DNA of 64,000 nucleotides from Polyangiaceae bacterium (GCA_023150915.1 JAKLKA010000011.1:1-64000), one strand, 5' to 3'. Shown: positions 35,432 through 45,239, counted from the stretch's first letter. Numbers and translations are program-made. The notes: a model not told the origin generated them from the letters alone.

Positions 35432-36636
35432 CCGGCCTTCACGGCGCGCACCTTCGAGAGCTGCGCCATTGCCTGGGTCAGCCCCTCGAGGGTCAGGTGG
35501 TGCATCGAGATGACCTCGCCGATGGCCTTGGCGGTGCCACCGTTCCAGTATTCCGGCGGGTCGGGGTTCAGCCACACGCAGCGCTCGAAGCGCTCGTGGA
35601 TGAACGTCAGCCAGTCCAGGCCCGACAGCGTGCGTTCGCCGGCGGGCGAGCCCCAGGGCCCGGTGCCGAGCAGCTCGCCGGGGGCCATCGCCGCGTCGCC
35701 CACGAAGATCACCTTCCAGCGGCCGTTCAGCTGATCGACCAGGCGTGGCACCTCGATCGGGTCCATCAGCCCGTCGGTCGAGTACACCCGGCCGTAGACC
35801 GTGTTGTGGAAGTAATAGGTGCGAAGCTCGCGGAAGTTCGACGCGCGGCGCGCGGCGCTGAACAGCTGCGAGCAGGTGTGCGCGAAGGGATCCATCGACC
35901 CGCCCACGTCCATCAACAAGAGCACGCGCAGGTTGCTGCGGCGCGGCGGGCGCGTGACGATCTCGAGCTCGCCGCCGTTCTTGGCAGTGGCGTCGATGGT
36001 GCCCTCGAGATCCAGCTCGTCGAGGGCGCCTTCGCGGGTGAACGAGCGCAGCTTGCGCAACGCGACCTCGATCTGCCGCACGTCGAGGACCAGATCCGAG
36101 CGATACGGGCGATACCGTCGTGCGTCGGCCATGCTCATGGCGCTGCGCCCGCCGCGACCCTGCGAGCCAGCGCGCATGCTGATGCCGCTGGGGTGATGGC
36201 CGCCAGTGCCGAACGGGCTGGTGCCGCCGGTGCCGATCCACTTGCTGCCGCCCTCGTGCCGCTCTTTCTGCTCGCGCAGGCGCTGCTCGAGCAGCTCGCG
36301 TAGCTCGTCCAGATCGAGCTCTTTCAGCGCAGCCTTCTGTTCGTCGGTCAGGCTCTCGAGCACCTTCGGATCTCGCAGCCACTCTTCCAGGTCCTTCAAG
36401 GCACTGGCGGTCTCGAACACCACCCCCTTGAAGTGCGACAAGAAGGCCTCGTCGAACTTGTCCAGGTCGCTCTCGCGGTGGACCATCAGCGCGCGCGCCA
36501 CGTAATAGAAGCCGTCGAGCGTGTTTTCGTGCAAGCCCAGGGCCAGCGCCCGCGACAGCTGCACCGCTTCTTGCGCGCCGACCGCCAGGCGCCGGGCGCG
36601 CAGCGCATACAAGAACGGGACGACGAAGTCGCTCAC
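35413..36636 (-). CDS. VWA domain protein (CoxE-like)
   Basis: The 407-residue cytoplasmic protein has a helical N-terminal part (residues 1-135) with a Glu/Leu coiled stretch, a Gly-rich spacer (GTGGTSPFGTGGHHPSG), and a von Willebrand A domain from about residue 225. The metal-ion site reads LLMDVGGSMDP (Asp-x-Gly-x-Ser), with a later Asp in VIFVGDAAMAP. Such CoxE-like proteins usually work with MoxR-type AAA ATPases, but none is present here. The start overlaps the transglutaminase stop (ATGA), so the two are coupled. Confidence 0.87.
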   Translation of the reverse strand: MSDFVVPFLYALRARRLAVGAQEAVQLSRALALGLHENTLDGFYYVARALMVHRESDLDKFDEAFLSHFKGVVFETASALKDLEEWLRDPKVLESLTDEQKAALKELDLDELRELLEQRLREQKERHEGGSKWIGTGGTSPFGTGGHHPSGISMRAGSQGRGGRSAMSMADARRYRPYRSDLVLDVRQIEVALRKLRSFTREGALDELDLEGTIDATAKNGGELEIVTRPPRRSNLRVLLLMDVGGSMDPFAHTCSQLFSAARRASNFRELRTYYFHNTVYGRVYSTDGLMDPIEVPRLVDQLNGRWKVIFVGDAAMAPGELLGTGPWGSPAGERTLSGLDWLTFIHERFERCVWLNPDPPEYWNGGTAKAIGEVISMHHLTLEGLTQAMAQLSKVRAVKAGHLSAT

Positions 36637-38246
36637 TCGCCCTTCCCTGCGCCGCAGCGGGCGTCGCCGGGGGTCGAGACCACCAGCTCGTATTCGCCCA
36701 CCTCGAGGTGCGGGGGCACCACGATGGCGCCCTGGTACTTGCCGTCGTCGCCCGCCGAGAGCGACTGAATGGGGATCAGCTTCCCCGACTCGTGCCGCAG
36801 AGCGAAGTCCACGCGCACGCCCTTGCAGCCGTCACCGCTCGATTCGATGCGCCCGTTGACGGCCAGTGGCTCGCCGCGTTTGACCGAACCATTGCCCAGC
36901 CGGACCTCGACCTTCGATGCCGGGCGCTCGTCGAAGCTGCTGGTGCCCGCGTCGCCCATCGTGCCCGGCCCGGCGCTGGGCGCCGGTGAGAGCGTCACGC
37001 CACCGTCAGCGCTGACGCCCGCGTCGCCCCCGGGCCGATCGCCCGAGGGGCGATTGCCGCCGGTCGGCGACATGGTGCGCTCGACCAGATCCCGCGCGCT
37101 CTCGGAGCCGGCGGGCCAGTTGAAGGGATCAGTGGGCGGTGCGTGCATCGGTTGCCCCGGATCGCGCTCGGTGTCGAGGCGCTCGGCGGCACCACCCAGA
37201 TCGATCCGGTGCCAGATGCGGGCGTCGAACACCTCGACCCAGGCGTGCGCTTCGTTGCGGACCATGCGCGTGGGCAGCCCCAGCGCCTGGGCGGTGATGA
37301 TGAAGGCATAGGCGCGGTGGCGACACACGCCCTTCTTGCTGAGCGCCAGCTCTTCGTACAGCGCGGCCCCGGACGAGATCGGGCGATCGTCCGACGGCGC
37401 GAACGAGCGGAAGTGCGCCACCAGGGCGGCGACGGCCGCGGCAGGGGTGATGGCGCGCGACACGCCCATCTTCTCGAGCACCCGCTCGCCAGCCGCGCGG
37501 ATCGACTGCGGCATGCGGGGCACGAAGCGCGCCAGCGACACGAAGGTGGCGTCGGGCGCGAACGGGCTGCCGAAAATCTCCCGCGGGATGGCGAGCTGAA
37601 GGACCAGCCGCACGCGCTTGTTCTCGCTCGCGCGGATGAACCAGTTCTCGGCGCCGTCGCGCTGCAGCTGGAACGGGGTCTCGGGCAAGGTGTGGGCCGA
37701 AAGCACCCGCGTGCCGGGGCCGACGGTCGGGATGCGGACCGGGGTGTCCGCCACCAGATCCACGTTCATGTCCGCATAGAACTGATCGTCGCCGCTGCGC
37801 ACGCTGCCGCCGATCAAGAGCTTGCTGATGCCCTTGTCGGCCACGCCCAGCTCCAGCGACTCTTCGACCACGTCGTAGGCAAACAAGCGCTTGAACGGGG
37901 TGACGGCTGGAATGAACGGGTCGTCGTAGCTGACCAGATCGGGGCGCGAGGTATTGCGATCGATGCGATAGGTCGCGTCCACGCTGCCGGGCGTGGATTT
38001 CCCTCCGTAGGTGGGCTCGTTGTTGCGCGGCGCGCGCAGCGGGTCCGGCGCACGCGCCACCCCGCTCGGGGTCTCGAGCGCGGCCGGCAGCTTGCCGTCC
38101 GAGGTGGTGGCGTTCAGCGCCAGGTCTTCACTCGGATCGGGCTCGAAATAGGTGTGCAGCACCGGACCGGCGGCGTGGGCCGGCAGCCCCAGCGCCACGA
38201 ACAGCACCGCCAGAAGCTGGGCCAGGTGGCGGGAGCGGCGACTCAC
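36633..38246 (-). CDS. Exported transglutaminase-like protein
   Basis: The 537-residue protein has a signal peptide (ending LPAHAA) and a beta-rich N-terminal region of about 240 residues. A transglutaminase-core domain follows with an intact triad: Cys308 in KKGVCRHRA, His334 in NEAHAWVEV and Asp349 in HRIDLGG. After a low-complexity Gly/Pro/Asp linker, the last roughly 95 residues form a beta domain. The start codon is GTG 38246. The gene overlaps the VWA gene by 4 nt. Transglutaminase-like proteases next to VWA proteins are a recurrent pairing; the substrate is unknown. Confidence 0.85.
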   Translation of the reverse strand: MSRRSRHLAQLLAVLFVALGLPAHAAGPVLHTYFEPDPSEDLALNATTSDGKLPAALETPSGVARAPDPLRAPRNNEPTYGGKSTPGSVDATYRIDRNTSRPDLVSYDDPFIPAVTPFKRLFAYDVVEESLELGVADKGISKLLIGGSVRSGDDQFYADMNVDLVADTPVRIPTVGPGTRVLSAHTLPETPFQLQRDGAENWFIRASENKRVRLVLQLAIPREIFGSPFAPDATFVSLARFVPRMPQSIRAAGERVLEKMGVSRAITPAAAVAALVAHFRSFAPSDDRPISSGAALYEELALSKKGVCRHRAYAFIITAQALGLPTRMVRNEAHAWVEVFDARIWHRIDLGGAAERLDTERDPGQPMHAPPTDPFNWPAGSESARDLVERTMSPTGGNRPSGDRPGGDAGVSADGGVTLSPAPSAGPGTMGDAGTSSFDERPASKVEVRLGNGSVKRGEPLAVNGRIESSGDGCKGVRVDFALRHESGKLIPIQSLSAGDDGKYQGAIVVPPHLEVGEYELVVSTPGDARCGAGKGE

Positions 38247-38283
38247 GCGCGGAGCGTAGCACGTGGTATTGGCCGTCCGTCCC

Positions 38284-39294
38284 GTGTCGAAGCTCGCCGC
38301 TTTCAGCCTGCTCGCCTGCGCGGCGTGCGCCAGCCCACCGCCCGCGCCGAAGCCCGCGCCGGCTGCGCCCGCGCCCGCCGCCCCCGTGTCCGCTTCCGCG
38401 GCCCCGGTGCCCGCGCCGGTGCCGCCCGTGCCGACTGCCGCGCCCTTGCCGCCGCCTGCCAGCGTGAAGCTCTTGACGGTCACGCGCGTCCTCGACGCGC
38501 CGGTGCACTCGCTGGCGCTCGGTCAGAAGGGTCGCGTTGCAGCCCTGGGCAACGACGCCTGGCTCGACGCCGGCAAGGGGCTTCAGAAGCTGCCGAAGCC
38601 ACCCGCGAACGATCCGAGCGTGACCCTCTACTTCGGGCGCGACGATCAGCCACGCTTGATGGGAACCAGCCAGGGCCGCGGCGTATACGCGCGGTTTCGC
38701 AAGGGCGGGTGGGAGCGCGGCGCGTCCGAGATCGGCAAGCTGGGCAGCCTGCCGATGGCGCCGCTCTTCGGCGTGCTGGGTTACGACGACCCCGAGGTGG
38801 TGTGCGCGCCCGACCGCCTGTGCATCGTCAAACGGCACACCGGCTGGACGATGATCGCTCCGCCCCCGGGTGTACCCCGCGTCGAGCTGTGTGGAAAGGT
38901 GGCCTTCGCCTGGGAGCGCGCCGCAGTGCATCGCCTGGGCGACGCGGGCTGGCGAGCGCTCGACGTGAAGCCGACGTTCTCACGGGCCGAGCACCTCTGG
39001 GCGGTCGGCGACGCGGACATCTGGCTTGCCGAGCACGAGCCGAGCCAGGTGCACCACTTCGACGGCAAGGAATGGAAGGCGCAGGCCGCGGTGGTGCAGG
39101 GCCCGCGCGCGCTCTGGGCCACCGGCCCAGCGGACGTGTGGCTCGCGGCCGACGGCGGCGCCGCCCACTTCGACGGCCAGCGCTGGAGCCGGGTCGACGG
39201 GCTCGACCAGCCGCTGAGCGTGGTGATCGGCAGAAGTCGGCGCGAGATCTGGTTTGCGGGCCAGAGCGGCGTGTGGCGGGGCCTGCGCGACTGA
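38284..39294 (+). CDS. Lipoprotein with short beta-propeller-like repeats
   Basis: The 336-residue protein has lipobox LLACAAC, a Pro/Ala linker (about residues 18-55), then units with the pattern aromatic-Ala-x-Asp-x-Trp-Leu (HLWAVGDADIWLAEHEPS, ALWATGPADVWLAADGG, EIWFAGQSGVWRGL). This is typical of propellers in myxobacterial lipoproteins. The GTG at 38284 leaves a normal signal peptide; an in-frame GTG at 38263 is possible. It is divergent from the transglutaminase gene over a 37-bp gap. Confidence 0.72.
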   Translation: MSKLAAFSLLACAACASPPPAPKPAPAAPAPAAPVSASAAPVPAPVPPVPTAAPLPPPASVKLLTVTRVLDAPVHSLALGQKGRVAALGNDAWLDAGKGLQKLPKPPANDPSVTLYFGRDDQPRLMGTSQGRGVYARFRKGGWERGASEIGKLGSLPMAPLFGVLGYDDPEVVCAPDRLCIVKRHTGWTMIAPPPGVPRVELCGKVAFAWERAAVHRLGDAGWRALDVKPTFSRAEHLWAVGDADIWLAEHEPSQVHHFDGKEWKAQAAVVQGPRALWATGPADVWLAADGGAAHFDGQRWSRVDGLDQPLSVVIGRSRREIWFAGQSGVWRGLRD

Positions 39295-39482
39295 GCCTGG
39301 CCCTCGATCAGGTACACAAGCTCGAGAAGATCGTGCAGATGTGCGCCTGGACCAAGCGCTTCGAGATCGACGGCCAGTGGGTGGACATCGAAGAGTTCCT
39401 CGCCCGCCGCTACGGCGTGACCGTCAGCCACGGGATCTCGGAGGACATGGCCGCCGAGCTCGATCCGGATACCGAGCGCTAG
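39291..39482 (+). CDS. Small stand-alone CAWC/HGIC-type module with lost Cys
   Basis: The peptide LEKIVQMCAWTKRF, then DGQWVDIEEFLARRYG and TVSHGISEDM, matches a short tail often fused to PAS or receiver proteins (ICAWCKxIRxxxGxWxxxExYL...SHGICPEC). Here the second Cys of CAWC is Thr and both Cys of HGICPEC are missing, so any metal site is lost. A CTG at 39291 would overlap the previous stop as CTGA and give 63 residues. GTG 39333 or ATG 39339 would give 47-49 residues but lose the helical lead. It lies 84 bp before the hybrid kinase. Confidence 0.5.
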   Translation: MSLALDQVHKLEKIVQMCAWTKRFEIDGQWVDIEEFLARRYGVTVSHGISEDMAAELDPDTER

Positions 39483-39566
39483 CTGCACGTTTCATGGGGT
39501 CTTCGCGACGTGGTTGCGAGATCCGCCCCCCCTGTGTTGCGATCCCGGGTTGGCGTAGACCGAACG

Positions 39567-42035
39567 ATGACGTGGCGAACCGATGAGGGGAGAGTGTTGC
39601 GCGCGCTGGTGGCGGGAACAGCCGCCCAGACCGGCGACGCCTTCTTCTGCAACCTGGCGTCGGAGCTGGCCCGAGCGTTTCAGGTGCGCTGGTCGTTCGT
39701 CACCGAGCGGCTCGCTGACCCGGCCGACCGGGTGCGCACACTCGCGCTCTGGGACACCGGCCAGCTGGCCAAGCCGTTCGAGTACTCGGTGATCGGCACG
39801 CCGTGCGCGGGGGTGATTCTCTCGGGTCGTGCCGTGCTCGAGACCGACGTCGCGGCCCGGTTTCCGGACGACGCCTGGTTGCGCGACGCGGGCGTCTCGA
39901 CCTATGTGGCCGTGCCGCTCTTGGACGAGGCGGGCCGAGCCACGGGCGGGCTCGGGATCATGCACGATGGCGTGCTGCACGACACCGCGGGCGTCGAAGA
40001 AGTGCTGCGCGTGTTCGCCGCCCGCGCCGAAGCCGAGCTGCGTCGGGTGCGCGCCGAGGCCGCCCTGCGCGACGAGGCCGAGTTCCGTCGCCGTCTGTTC
40101 GAGCGCGCCTCGGAGGGGATCTGCGTGTGCCACGCCATCCCCGAGTTCCCGTTCGTACGCTTCACGTCGTGGAACGCGCGCATGACCGAGATCACCGGCC
40201 ACAGCATGGCCGAGATCAACCGCCTCGGGTGGTATCAGACCCTGTACCCCGACGCGGAGGTGCGCGAGCGCGCCATCTCGCGCATGGCCAGCATGCGCGA
40301 GGGCGTGGATCTGGCCCGCGAAGAGTGGACCATCACCCGCGCCGACGGCCAGGCGCGCGCGCTCGAGATCTCGACCTCGCTGGTCAGAGACGAGGCGGGC
40401 GCACCGCACGTGCTGGCCCTGATGCACGACGTGACCGCGCGCCGGGCCCAAGAGCGCGAGATCGAGCGCCTCAGGCGCTTCCACGCCGAGCTGGTGGACA
40501 CCATGAGCGAGGGGATCGCCGTGATGGACGCCGACAACCGCTGGCTCTACGTGAACGCCGCCGGCGCCCGGATGCTCGGCTACGAACCCGGCGAGCTGAT
40601 CGGTCGCGAGGGCAGCGAGACGGTCATGCCCGAGGCCGTCTCGCTGCTGGACAAGGCGCTCGAGACGCGGCGCGTCGGCCAGGCGGGGCGCTACGAGATC
40701 ACCCTCCGGCATCGCTCGGGCCGCGCCATTCCGGCGCTGGTGCACGCGGTGCCGCGGCTGGACGGCGGCCGGTTTGCCGGCAGCCTCTCGGTCTTCTCCG
40801 ATCTGACCGCACAGAAAGAGGCTGACCAGCGCGAGCGCGAGCTTGGGAACCGACTGCGCCAAGCGCAGAAGCAAGAGGCCCTGGGCCGGTTGGCCGCGGG
40901 CCTGGCCCACGACTTCAACAACCTGCTGACGGTCATCTTGGGTGCGACCCAGATCGCGGCCGAGAAGCTGAGCGCCGGCGAGCCCCCAACCGACGAGCTC
41001 CAGAGCGTCGAGGCCGCCGCGCGGCGCGCGGAAGAGCTGGTGCGTTCGACGCTGACCTTCGCGCGCCGTGGCGACGACGTGTTTCGCCCCATCGACGTGC
41101 CCGCGCTGGTGCACGGCGCGCTGGCGATGCTGCGGCAGACACTTCCGTCCAGCATCGAGCTGCGGGCTGCGGTCGACCCCGCCTGTCCCCAGGTGCTGGG
41201 GGCCGCCGCCGAGATCGAGCAGGTGCTGATGAACCTGTGCACCAACGCTTCGCACGCAATGCGAGGTGGTCCCGGGCGGCTCGACGTTTCGGTGGGCTCC
41301 GGTGGCGTGGGCGCCGACGCTTCCCTCCGGAACGCCGATCTGACCGAGGGGGAGTACGTGATGATCAGCGTCACGGACTACGGCGCCGGGATGACGCCCG
41401 AGGTCCTCGCCCGCGTCTTCGAGCCGTACTTCACCACCAAGGGCGTGGGCGAGGGCACCGGCCTCGGGCTCGCGTCGGTGCTCGGCATCGCCCGCCGCCA
41501 CGGCGGCGCCGTCGACGTCGAGACGGCGCCCGGCAAGGGCTCGACCTTCGTGGTTTACCTCCCGGTGGCGCCCGACGGCATCACCGCCGAGACCGAAGTT
41601 CCTCCGCCCCCGCCGACCCTGCGGGGCCACGAGCGGGTGCTGTGCGTGGACGACGAACCGCTCATTGCCAGCGTGTGCCTTCGGGTGCTCTCGGCCTTCG
41701 GCTATGACGTGAACGTCACCACCTCTGCCGAAGACGCGCTCGATCGCCTGAAGGCTGCGCCCGAGGCGTACGACCTCTTGCTGACCGACCACACCATGCC
41801 GAAGCTCACCGGCATCGCCCTGGCATCGGCGGCGCGCGCGCTTCGGCCCGACCTGCCGATCATCTTGTGCACCGGGCAGCTCGAGTGGATCGACCGCCAG
41901 CAGGCCACCGCCGCCGCCATCACGGCGTTTCTGGAAAAGCCGTTCGATCGCAACTCGCTGGCGCGCGCGGTGCGGTCGGCGCTCGATGGCCCGCAGGCTT
42001 CGACGGCCCCTCTACCGCCGGGCGGTTCGAAGTAG
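39567..42035 (+). CDS. GAF-PAS-PAS hybrid histidine kinase with receiver
   Basis: The 822-residue soluble sensor kinase begins with a GAF-like domain (about residues 10-165) and two PAS domains (about 180-305, ending LALMHDVTARR, and 310-430, ending FSDLTAQKEAD). Phospho-acceptor His448 in LAHDFNNLLTVI and an ATPase domain with ISVTDYGAGMTPEV and GTGLGLASVLG follow. The C-terminal receiver has CVDDEP and Asp741 in LLLTDHTMP. This is the same architecture and HDFNN class as the kinase at 895. ATG 39567 is preferred to an upstream GTG because the GAF fold begins right after it. Confidence 0.93.
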   Translation: MTWRTDEGRVLRALVAGTAAQTGDAFFCNLASELARAFQVRWSFVTERLADPADRVRTLALWDTGQLAKPFEYSVIGTPCAGVILSGRAVLETDVAARFPDDAWLRDAGVSTYVAVPLLDEAGRATGGLGIMHDGVLHDTAGVEEVLRVFAARAEAELRRVRAEAALRDEAEFRRRLFERASEGICVCHAIPEFPFVRFTSWNARMTEITGHSMAEINRLGWYQTLYPDAEVRERAISRMASMREGVDLAREEWTITRADGQARALEISTSLVRDEAGAPHVLALMHDVTARRAQEREIERLRRFHAELVDTMSEGIAVMDADNRWLYVNAAGARMLGYEPGELIGREGSETVMPEAVSLLDKALETRRVGQAGRYEITLRHRSGRAIPALVHAVPRLDGGRFAGSLSVFSDLTAQKEADQRERELGNRLRQAQKQEALGRLAAGLAHDFNNLLTVILGATQIAAEKLSAGEPPTDELQSVEAAARRAEELVRSTLTFARRGDDVFRPIDVPALVHGALAMLRQTLPSSIELRAAVDPACPQVLGAAAEIEQVLMNLCTNASHAMRGGPGRLDVSVGSGGVGADASLRNADLTEGEYVMISVTDYGAGMTPEVLARVFEPYFTTKGVGEGTGLGLASVLGIARRHGGAVDVETAPGKGSTFVVYLPVAPDGITAETEVPPPPPTLRGHERVLCVDDEPLIASVCLRVLSAFGYDVNVTTSAEDALDRLKAAPEAYDLLLTDHTMPKLTGIALASAARALRPDLPIILCTGQLEWIDRQQATAAAITAFLEKPFDRNSLARAVRSALDGPQASTAPLPPGGSK

Positions 42036-42176
42036 CCAGGCACGCCTTCCCCCTGCCGTCACTGAGCCACCGACGACGATCCCAGATCGCCGCCGCTCGG
42101 TCCTCCGCCGCCACGCGGCCCGGGCATGAGCGCCGCCATGGGGGAATTGGCGCGCCGCCAGCGTAAGACGAAGCAA

Positions 42177-43076
42177 ATGAGTCGAACATCTGGCCTCGCA
42201 CTGGCTCTTGGCGCGACGGGGTTTCTGCTGCTCGCCTGTTCGAGCGGGGGCGACGACGGTGCGAGCTCGAGCGACTTTGCGCAGCGCTATTGCGCCCTCT
42301 TCGACCCGTGCTGCGTCGCTGCGGGTCTGCCCACCGAGCACAAGGCCTGCCACATGCTGTTCGGCGCGGCGGTGGCGAAGGACCAGGCGGCCGCCGAGGA
42401 GTGCATCGCCGAGTACGAGGCGATGGCCAAACAGTCGGACTGGTGCGCGACGTTCGGGACCAAGCCGCGCCCGGCGAGCTGCGAGAAGGCGTACCCCCAG
42501 GGCGCCGGCGGCACCAACGGCGGGACCCAGAAGCCTGGCGACGCGTGCGAGCTCTCCGGTGACTGCGCCTCGAGCTCCAAGGGGCCGGTCAGCTGTCATC
42601 ACGACTTCGGCGCGAACAAGGACTACTGCCTGGTGCTTGCCATCGTCGGCGTGGGCGAGGCCTGCTACGGGATCACGTCCGGCGGCGGCACCAGTACCGT
42701 CAACGTTCCTTCCGGGGTCACCGAGGTCGGGATCTGCGATCGCGACGCCGGCAACTATTGCGACTCCGGCAAGTGCGCGCCGCTCGCCCTGCTCGGCGGG
42801 AAGTGCTCGGGCTCTGGAAGCTGCGCGGACGACGCCAACTACTGCGGTGACTCTACCTGCAAGCCCAAGGTGGCCTCGGGGGCGAGCTGCGCGGACAGCT
42901 CGGAGGCCTGCGTGGAGACGGCCTACTGCGATTTCCCGGACGACGTCTGCAAAGCGCGCCTGCCCGACGGCTCGACATGCGACACGAACGTGGAGTGTCT
43001 GAGCCACTATTGCAGCGGGACCTGCAAGCCATCACCGGGGATCGGTGGGCTGACTCTCGCGGCGTTTTGCGGCTGA
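42177..43076 (+). CDS. Cys-rich lipoprotein
   Basis: The 299-residue protein has lipobox LLLAC (Cys19). The mature part contains about 28 Cys residues arranged in units such as GDACELSGDC, GGKCSGSGSCADDANYCGD and GSTCDTNVECLSHYC, the disulfide pattern of Dickkopf-like or TIL-like modules common in myxobacterial surface proteins. The function is unknown; adhesion or predation roles are guesses. The start is ATG 42177, just before the signal peptide. Confidence 0.75.
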   Translation: MSRTSGLALALGATGFLLLACSSGGDDGASSSDFAQRYCALFDPCCVAAGLPTEHKACHMLFGAAVAKDQAAAEECIAEYEAMAKQSDWCATFGTKPRPASCEKAYPQGAGGTNGGTQKPGDACELSGDCASSSKGPVSCHHDFGANKDYCLVLAIVGVGEACYGITSGGGTSTVNVPSGVTEVGICDRDAGNYCDSGKCAPLALLGGKCSGSGSCADDANYCGDSTCKPKVASGASCADSSEACVETAYCDFPDDVCKARLPDGSTCDTNVECLSHYCSGTCKPSPGIGGLTLAAFCG

Positions 43077-43195
43077 CGTCACGCCGCGCCCGCGATGCCG
43101 TCGTCGCCGGTGACCCGAGCGCGCCCCGGTCGACCTGCGCCGGCTTTGGAACTCTCTGGGATTTGGCCGGCAACGCTTACCCGGCGAGGAGACCG

Positions 43196-44239
43196 TCACG
43201 GCTTGGGCTGGGGGCACTCGTGGACGAAGGTAGTCTCGCTGGCCACCGACCCCTCGAGCTCGAGCTGCGCGCGGATCAGGCGCCCGGCCGCGTCGTACTT
43301 CATTTTTCGAACCGTGGGGCTCATGCCCCCGACCGAGAGCCGCACCAGGTTGGCGCGCTGCCAGGTGTAGGTCTCTCGAAAGCGTGACGACACCTCGCTG
43401 CTCTGGATCCGTGCTTCGAGGATGCGGCCGCGCGCGTCGCGCACGAACGTCGTGTCGGTGCTCGGCGGCGCCCCGCGGACCACCGCGCCACCCAGGTACA
43501 CCTGCTGTCGCTGGAGGCGGCCGTGCTTGTCGTAGAGCAGCTCCTTCACGTAGCTGGTCTTGTCCGGTCGATCGACGATTGTCACCCACCCCGTCGTCGG
43601 CAGCTGGTCGAAGGACTCGTCGACGAGCCGATCGCGGATCCAGCGCCAAGGCAGACGCTCTGCGCGAACGAAGACCTCACCGGTTCGTGCGGCCTTGCCG
43701 TACCCGACCCTGTGCTGGAAGCCGTCGGAGTCGTGGAAGCGCTGGAGCACCCCCTGCGCGTCGAACTCGAACTCCTGACTGTGTGTCGTATTCCCGGACG
43801 CATCGATGGTGTCGACCCGGACGACGTTGCCTCTCTCGTCGTAGCGCAGGACTTTCATCGAGGCGACGCCCTTCTCGTCGTCGTCCACGTAGGCCATGCG
43901 CCGGAGGTTTCCTTGAGCGTCCTCGAACGCGACCTCAGTGAACCCGCCCCGGGATCCGCGCGCGACGACGCAGCTGCGCTCGTCCGGTCGCAGCGCGAGC
44001 ACCTCGGCGAGCACCAGCGGGTGTCGCGGCGACGCGCTCGGGCCGGCGTCGGTGGCGCCCGCGTCCGCGGCGGAACCCTCCGCGTCGCCCGCCGCGGCGT
44101 TGGCGATCGGCGCGGCGCTGCTCGAGGCCGACGCCGGCGTGGCTGCCACCGGGCTCCGGGATTCCAGTCGCTCGGTGCTCGTTGGCGCGCAGCCGAGGAC
44201 CAGCCACAGGGGCGGGACCACGAAGGGCAAGTGTCTCAT
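43196..44239 (-). CDS. Lipoprotein with YD/RHS-like repeats
   Basis: The 347-residue protein has lipobox LVLGC (Cys at about 17) and an Ala/Asp-rich linker. About 250 residues follow in repeated strand-turn units (LRYDERGNVVRVDTIDASGN, FEFDAQGVLQRFHDSDGF, YDAAGRLIRAQLELEG), the short-repeat style of RHS/YD proteins. It is too short to be an RHS toxin shell, so it is probably a small beta-sheet surface protein. The function is unknown. Confidence 0.72.
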   Translation of the reverse strand: MRHLPFVVPPLWLVLGCAPTSTERLESRSPVAATPASASSSAAPIANAAAGDAEGSAADAGATDAGPSASPRHPLVLAEVLALRPDERSCVVARGSRGGFTEVAFEDAQGNLRRMAYVDDDEKGVASMKVLRYDERGNVVRVDTIDASGNTTHSQEFEFDAQGVLQRFHDSDGFQHRVGYGKAARTGEVFVRAERLPWRWIRDRLVDESFDQLPTTGWVTIVDRPDKTSYVKELLYDKHGRLQRQQVYLGGAVVRGAPPSTDTTFVRDARGRILEARIQSSEVSSRFRETYTWQRANLVRLSVGGMSPTVRKMKYDAAGRLIRAQLELEGSVASETTFVHECPQPKP

Positions 44240-44273
44240 GGCGTCTTTGTGCCGCACCGAGAACTGATGGCAC

Positions 44274-45239
44274 TCATTGGCAGGGCGTCGCGGGCGCGCT
44301 GGCGGCGGTGGCGACCCCGTCGGCGACGGCCTCGCGGTGGATCACGATGCGGTCGATCAGGTGCAGATCAGCGCGTGCCGAAAGCTCCAGCGTGTAGGTG
44401 CCAGCTTGGGCAAACTCCGCGTAGATCTGGTGAGCGTCGTTGTCGCTGGTGTTCGTCGACCACTTCCAGTTGCTAGCCCCGGAGCAGTAGACCTTGAACC
44501 ACCCCTCGGCGGTCGAGCCGTTCGGGCAGGTCGCGCTGGTGACGCCGGGGAGCGCCTGGACTTTCGCCATGAGCGTCGAGTCGTCGCACTGGGGCTTCGG
44601 ATAGCGTCGGCTCTCGCCGCCGCTGGCGGGCTTCATCCCGTAGAACGCCGTCGCGTCCGGGAAGCGCACCCACGTGTCGTTGTGCTCCGTGGTGTTGGTG
44701 CCCGCACCGATGCGGCTGCGCCACTGCATGCGGTAGCGCCCCGGCTGATCGATGCCGAGCTTCACGCTGATCAGCCCAACGCCGGGCTTGGAGTTTTGAC
44801 TCGCTCCGGTCCACTCGATGTAGCCGCTGCCGTACGCGCCGGAGGCTTCGCTATTGACCTTCCAGCTCGCCGAGAGCTTCAACTTCTCCGCCTCGATCAC
44901 CAAGACACCGTTCGACCCCACCTGGTAGTCACAGGTGCCGGTGGCGCCGCCGGTCCCTGCGCCGCCGGTGCCCGCGCCGCCGGTCCCTGCGCCGCCGGTG
45001 CCCGCGCCGCCGGTGCCTGCGCCGCCGGTGCCTGCGCCGCCGGTCCCGCTTCCGGCAGCGCCGGCGGTGCCGCCGGTCGAGCCGCCGGTGCCGCTTCCCG
45101 CAGCGCCCGCGGTGCCGCCGCTGGCGCCGGCCGCGGTCCCACCGGAGCCGCCCAGGGCGTTGTCGCCCGCCCCATCGTCGCTGCAGGCCGCGCAGAGCAG
45201 CCCCACGACACCCAGACCGAAGCAGATGATCCGTCGCAT
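44274..45239 (-). CDS. Gly/Thr-linker lipoprotein with CBM-like domain
   Basis: The 321-residue protein has lipobox LLCAAC, a Gly/Thr/Ala linker coded by 15-bp repeats (about residues 25-110), and a domain of about 200 residues beginning [12 protein letters not shown]. It includes [22 protein letters not shown] and ends with [20 protein letters not shown], the build of a CBM6/35-like carbohydrate-binding beta-sandwich. A GH remnant lies immediately upstream, in the other orientation. Binding function is inference from the pattern. Confidence 0.73.
   Translation of the reverse strand: MRRIICFGLGVVGLLCAACSDDGAGDNALGGSGGTAAGASGGTAGAAGSGTGGSTGGTAGAAGSGTGGAGTGGAGTGGAGTGGAGTGGAGTGGAGTGGATGTCDYQVGSNGVLVIEAEKLKLSASWKVNSEASGAYGSGYIEWTGASQNSKPGVGLISVKLGIDQPGRYRMQWRSRIGAGTNTTEHNDTWVRFPDATAFYGMKPASGGESRRYPKPQCDDSTLMAKVQALPGVTSATCPNGSTAEGWFKVYCSGASNWKWSTNTSDNDAHQIYAEFAQAGTYTLELSARADLHLIDRIVIHREAVADGVATAASAPATPCQ
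44944..45048. repeat. 15-bp tandem repeat coding linker
   Basis: About seven 15-bp units of the form GCGCCGCCGGTGCCT, with small variations, code the Gly-Thr-Gly-Gly-Ala linker of the minus-strand lipoprotein. It is the longest linker array in the window. Confidence 0.85.
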
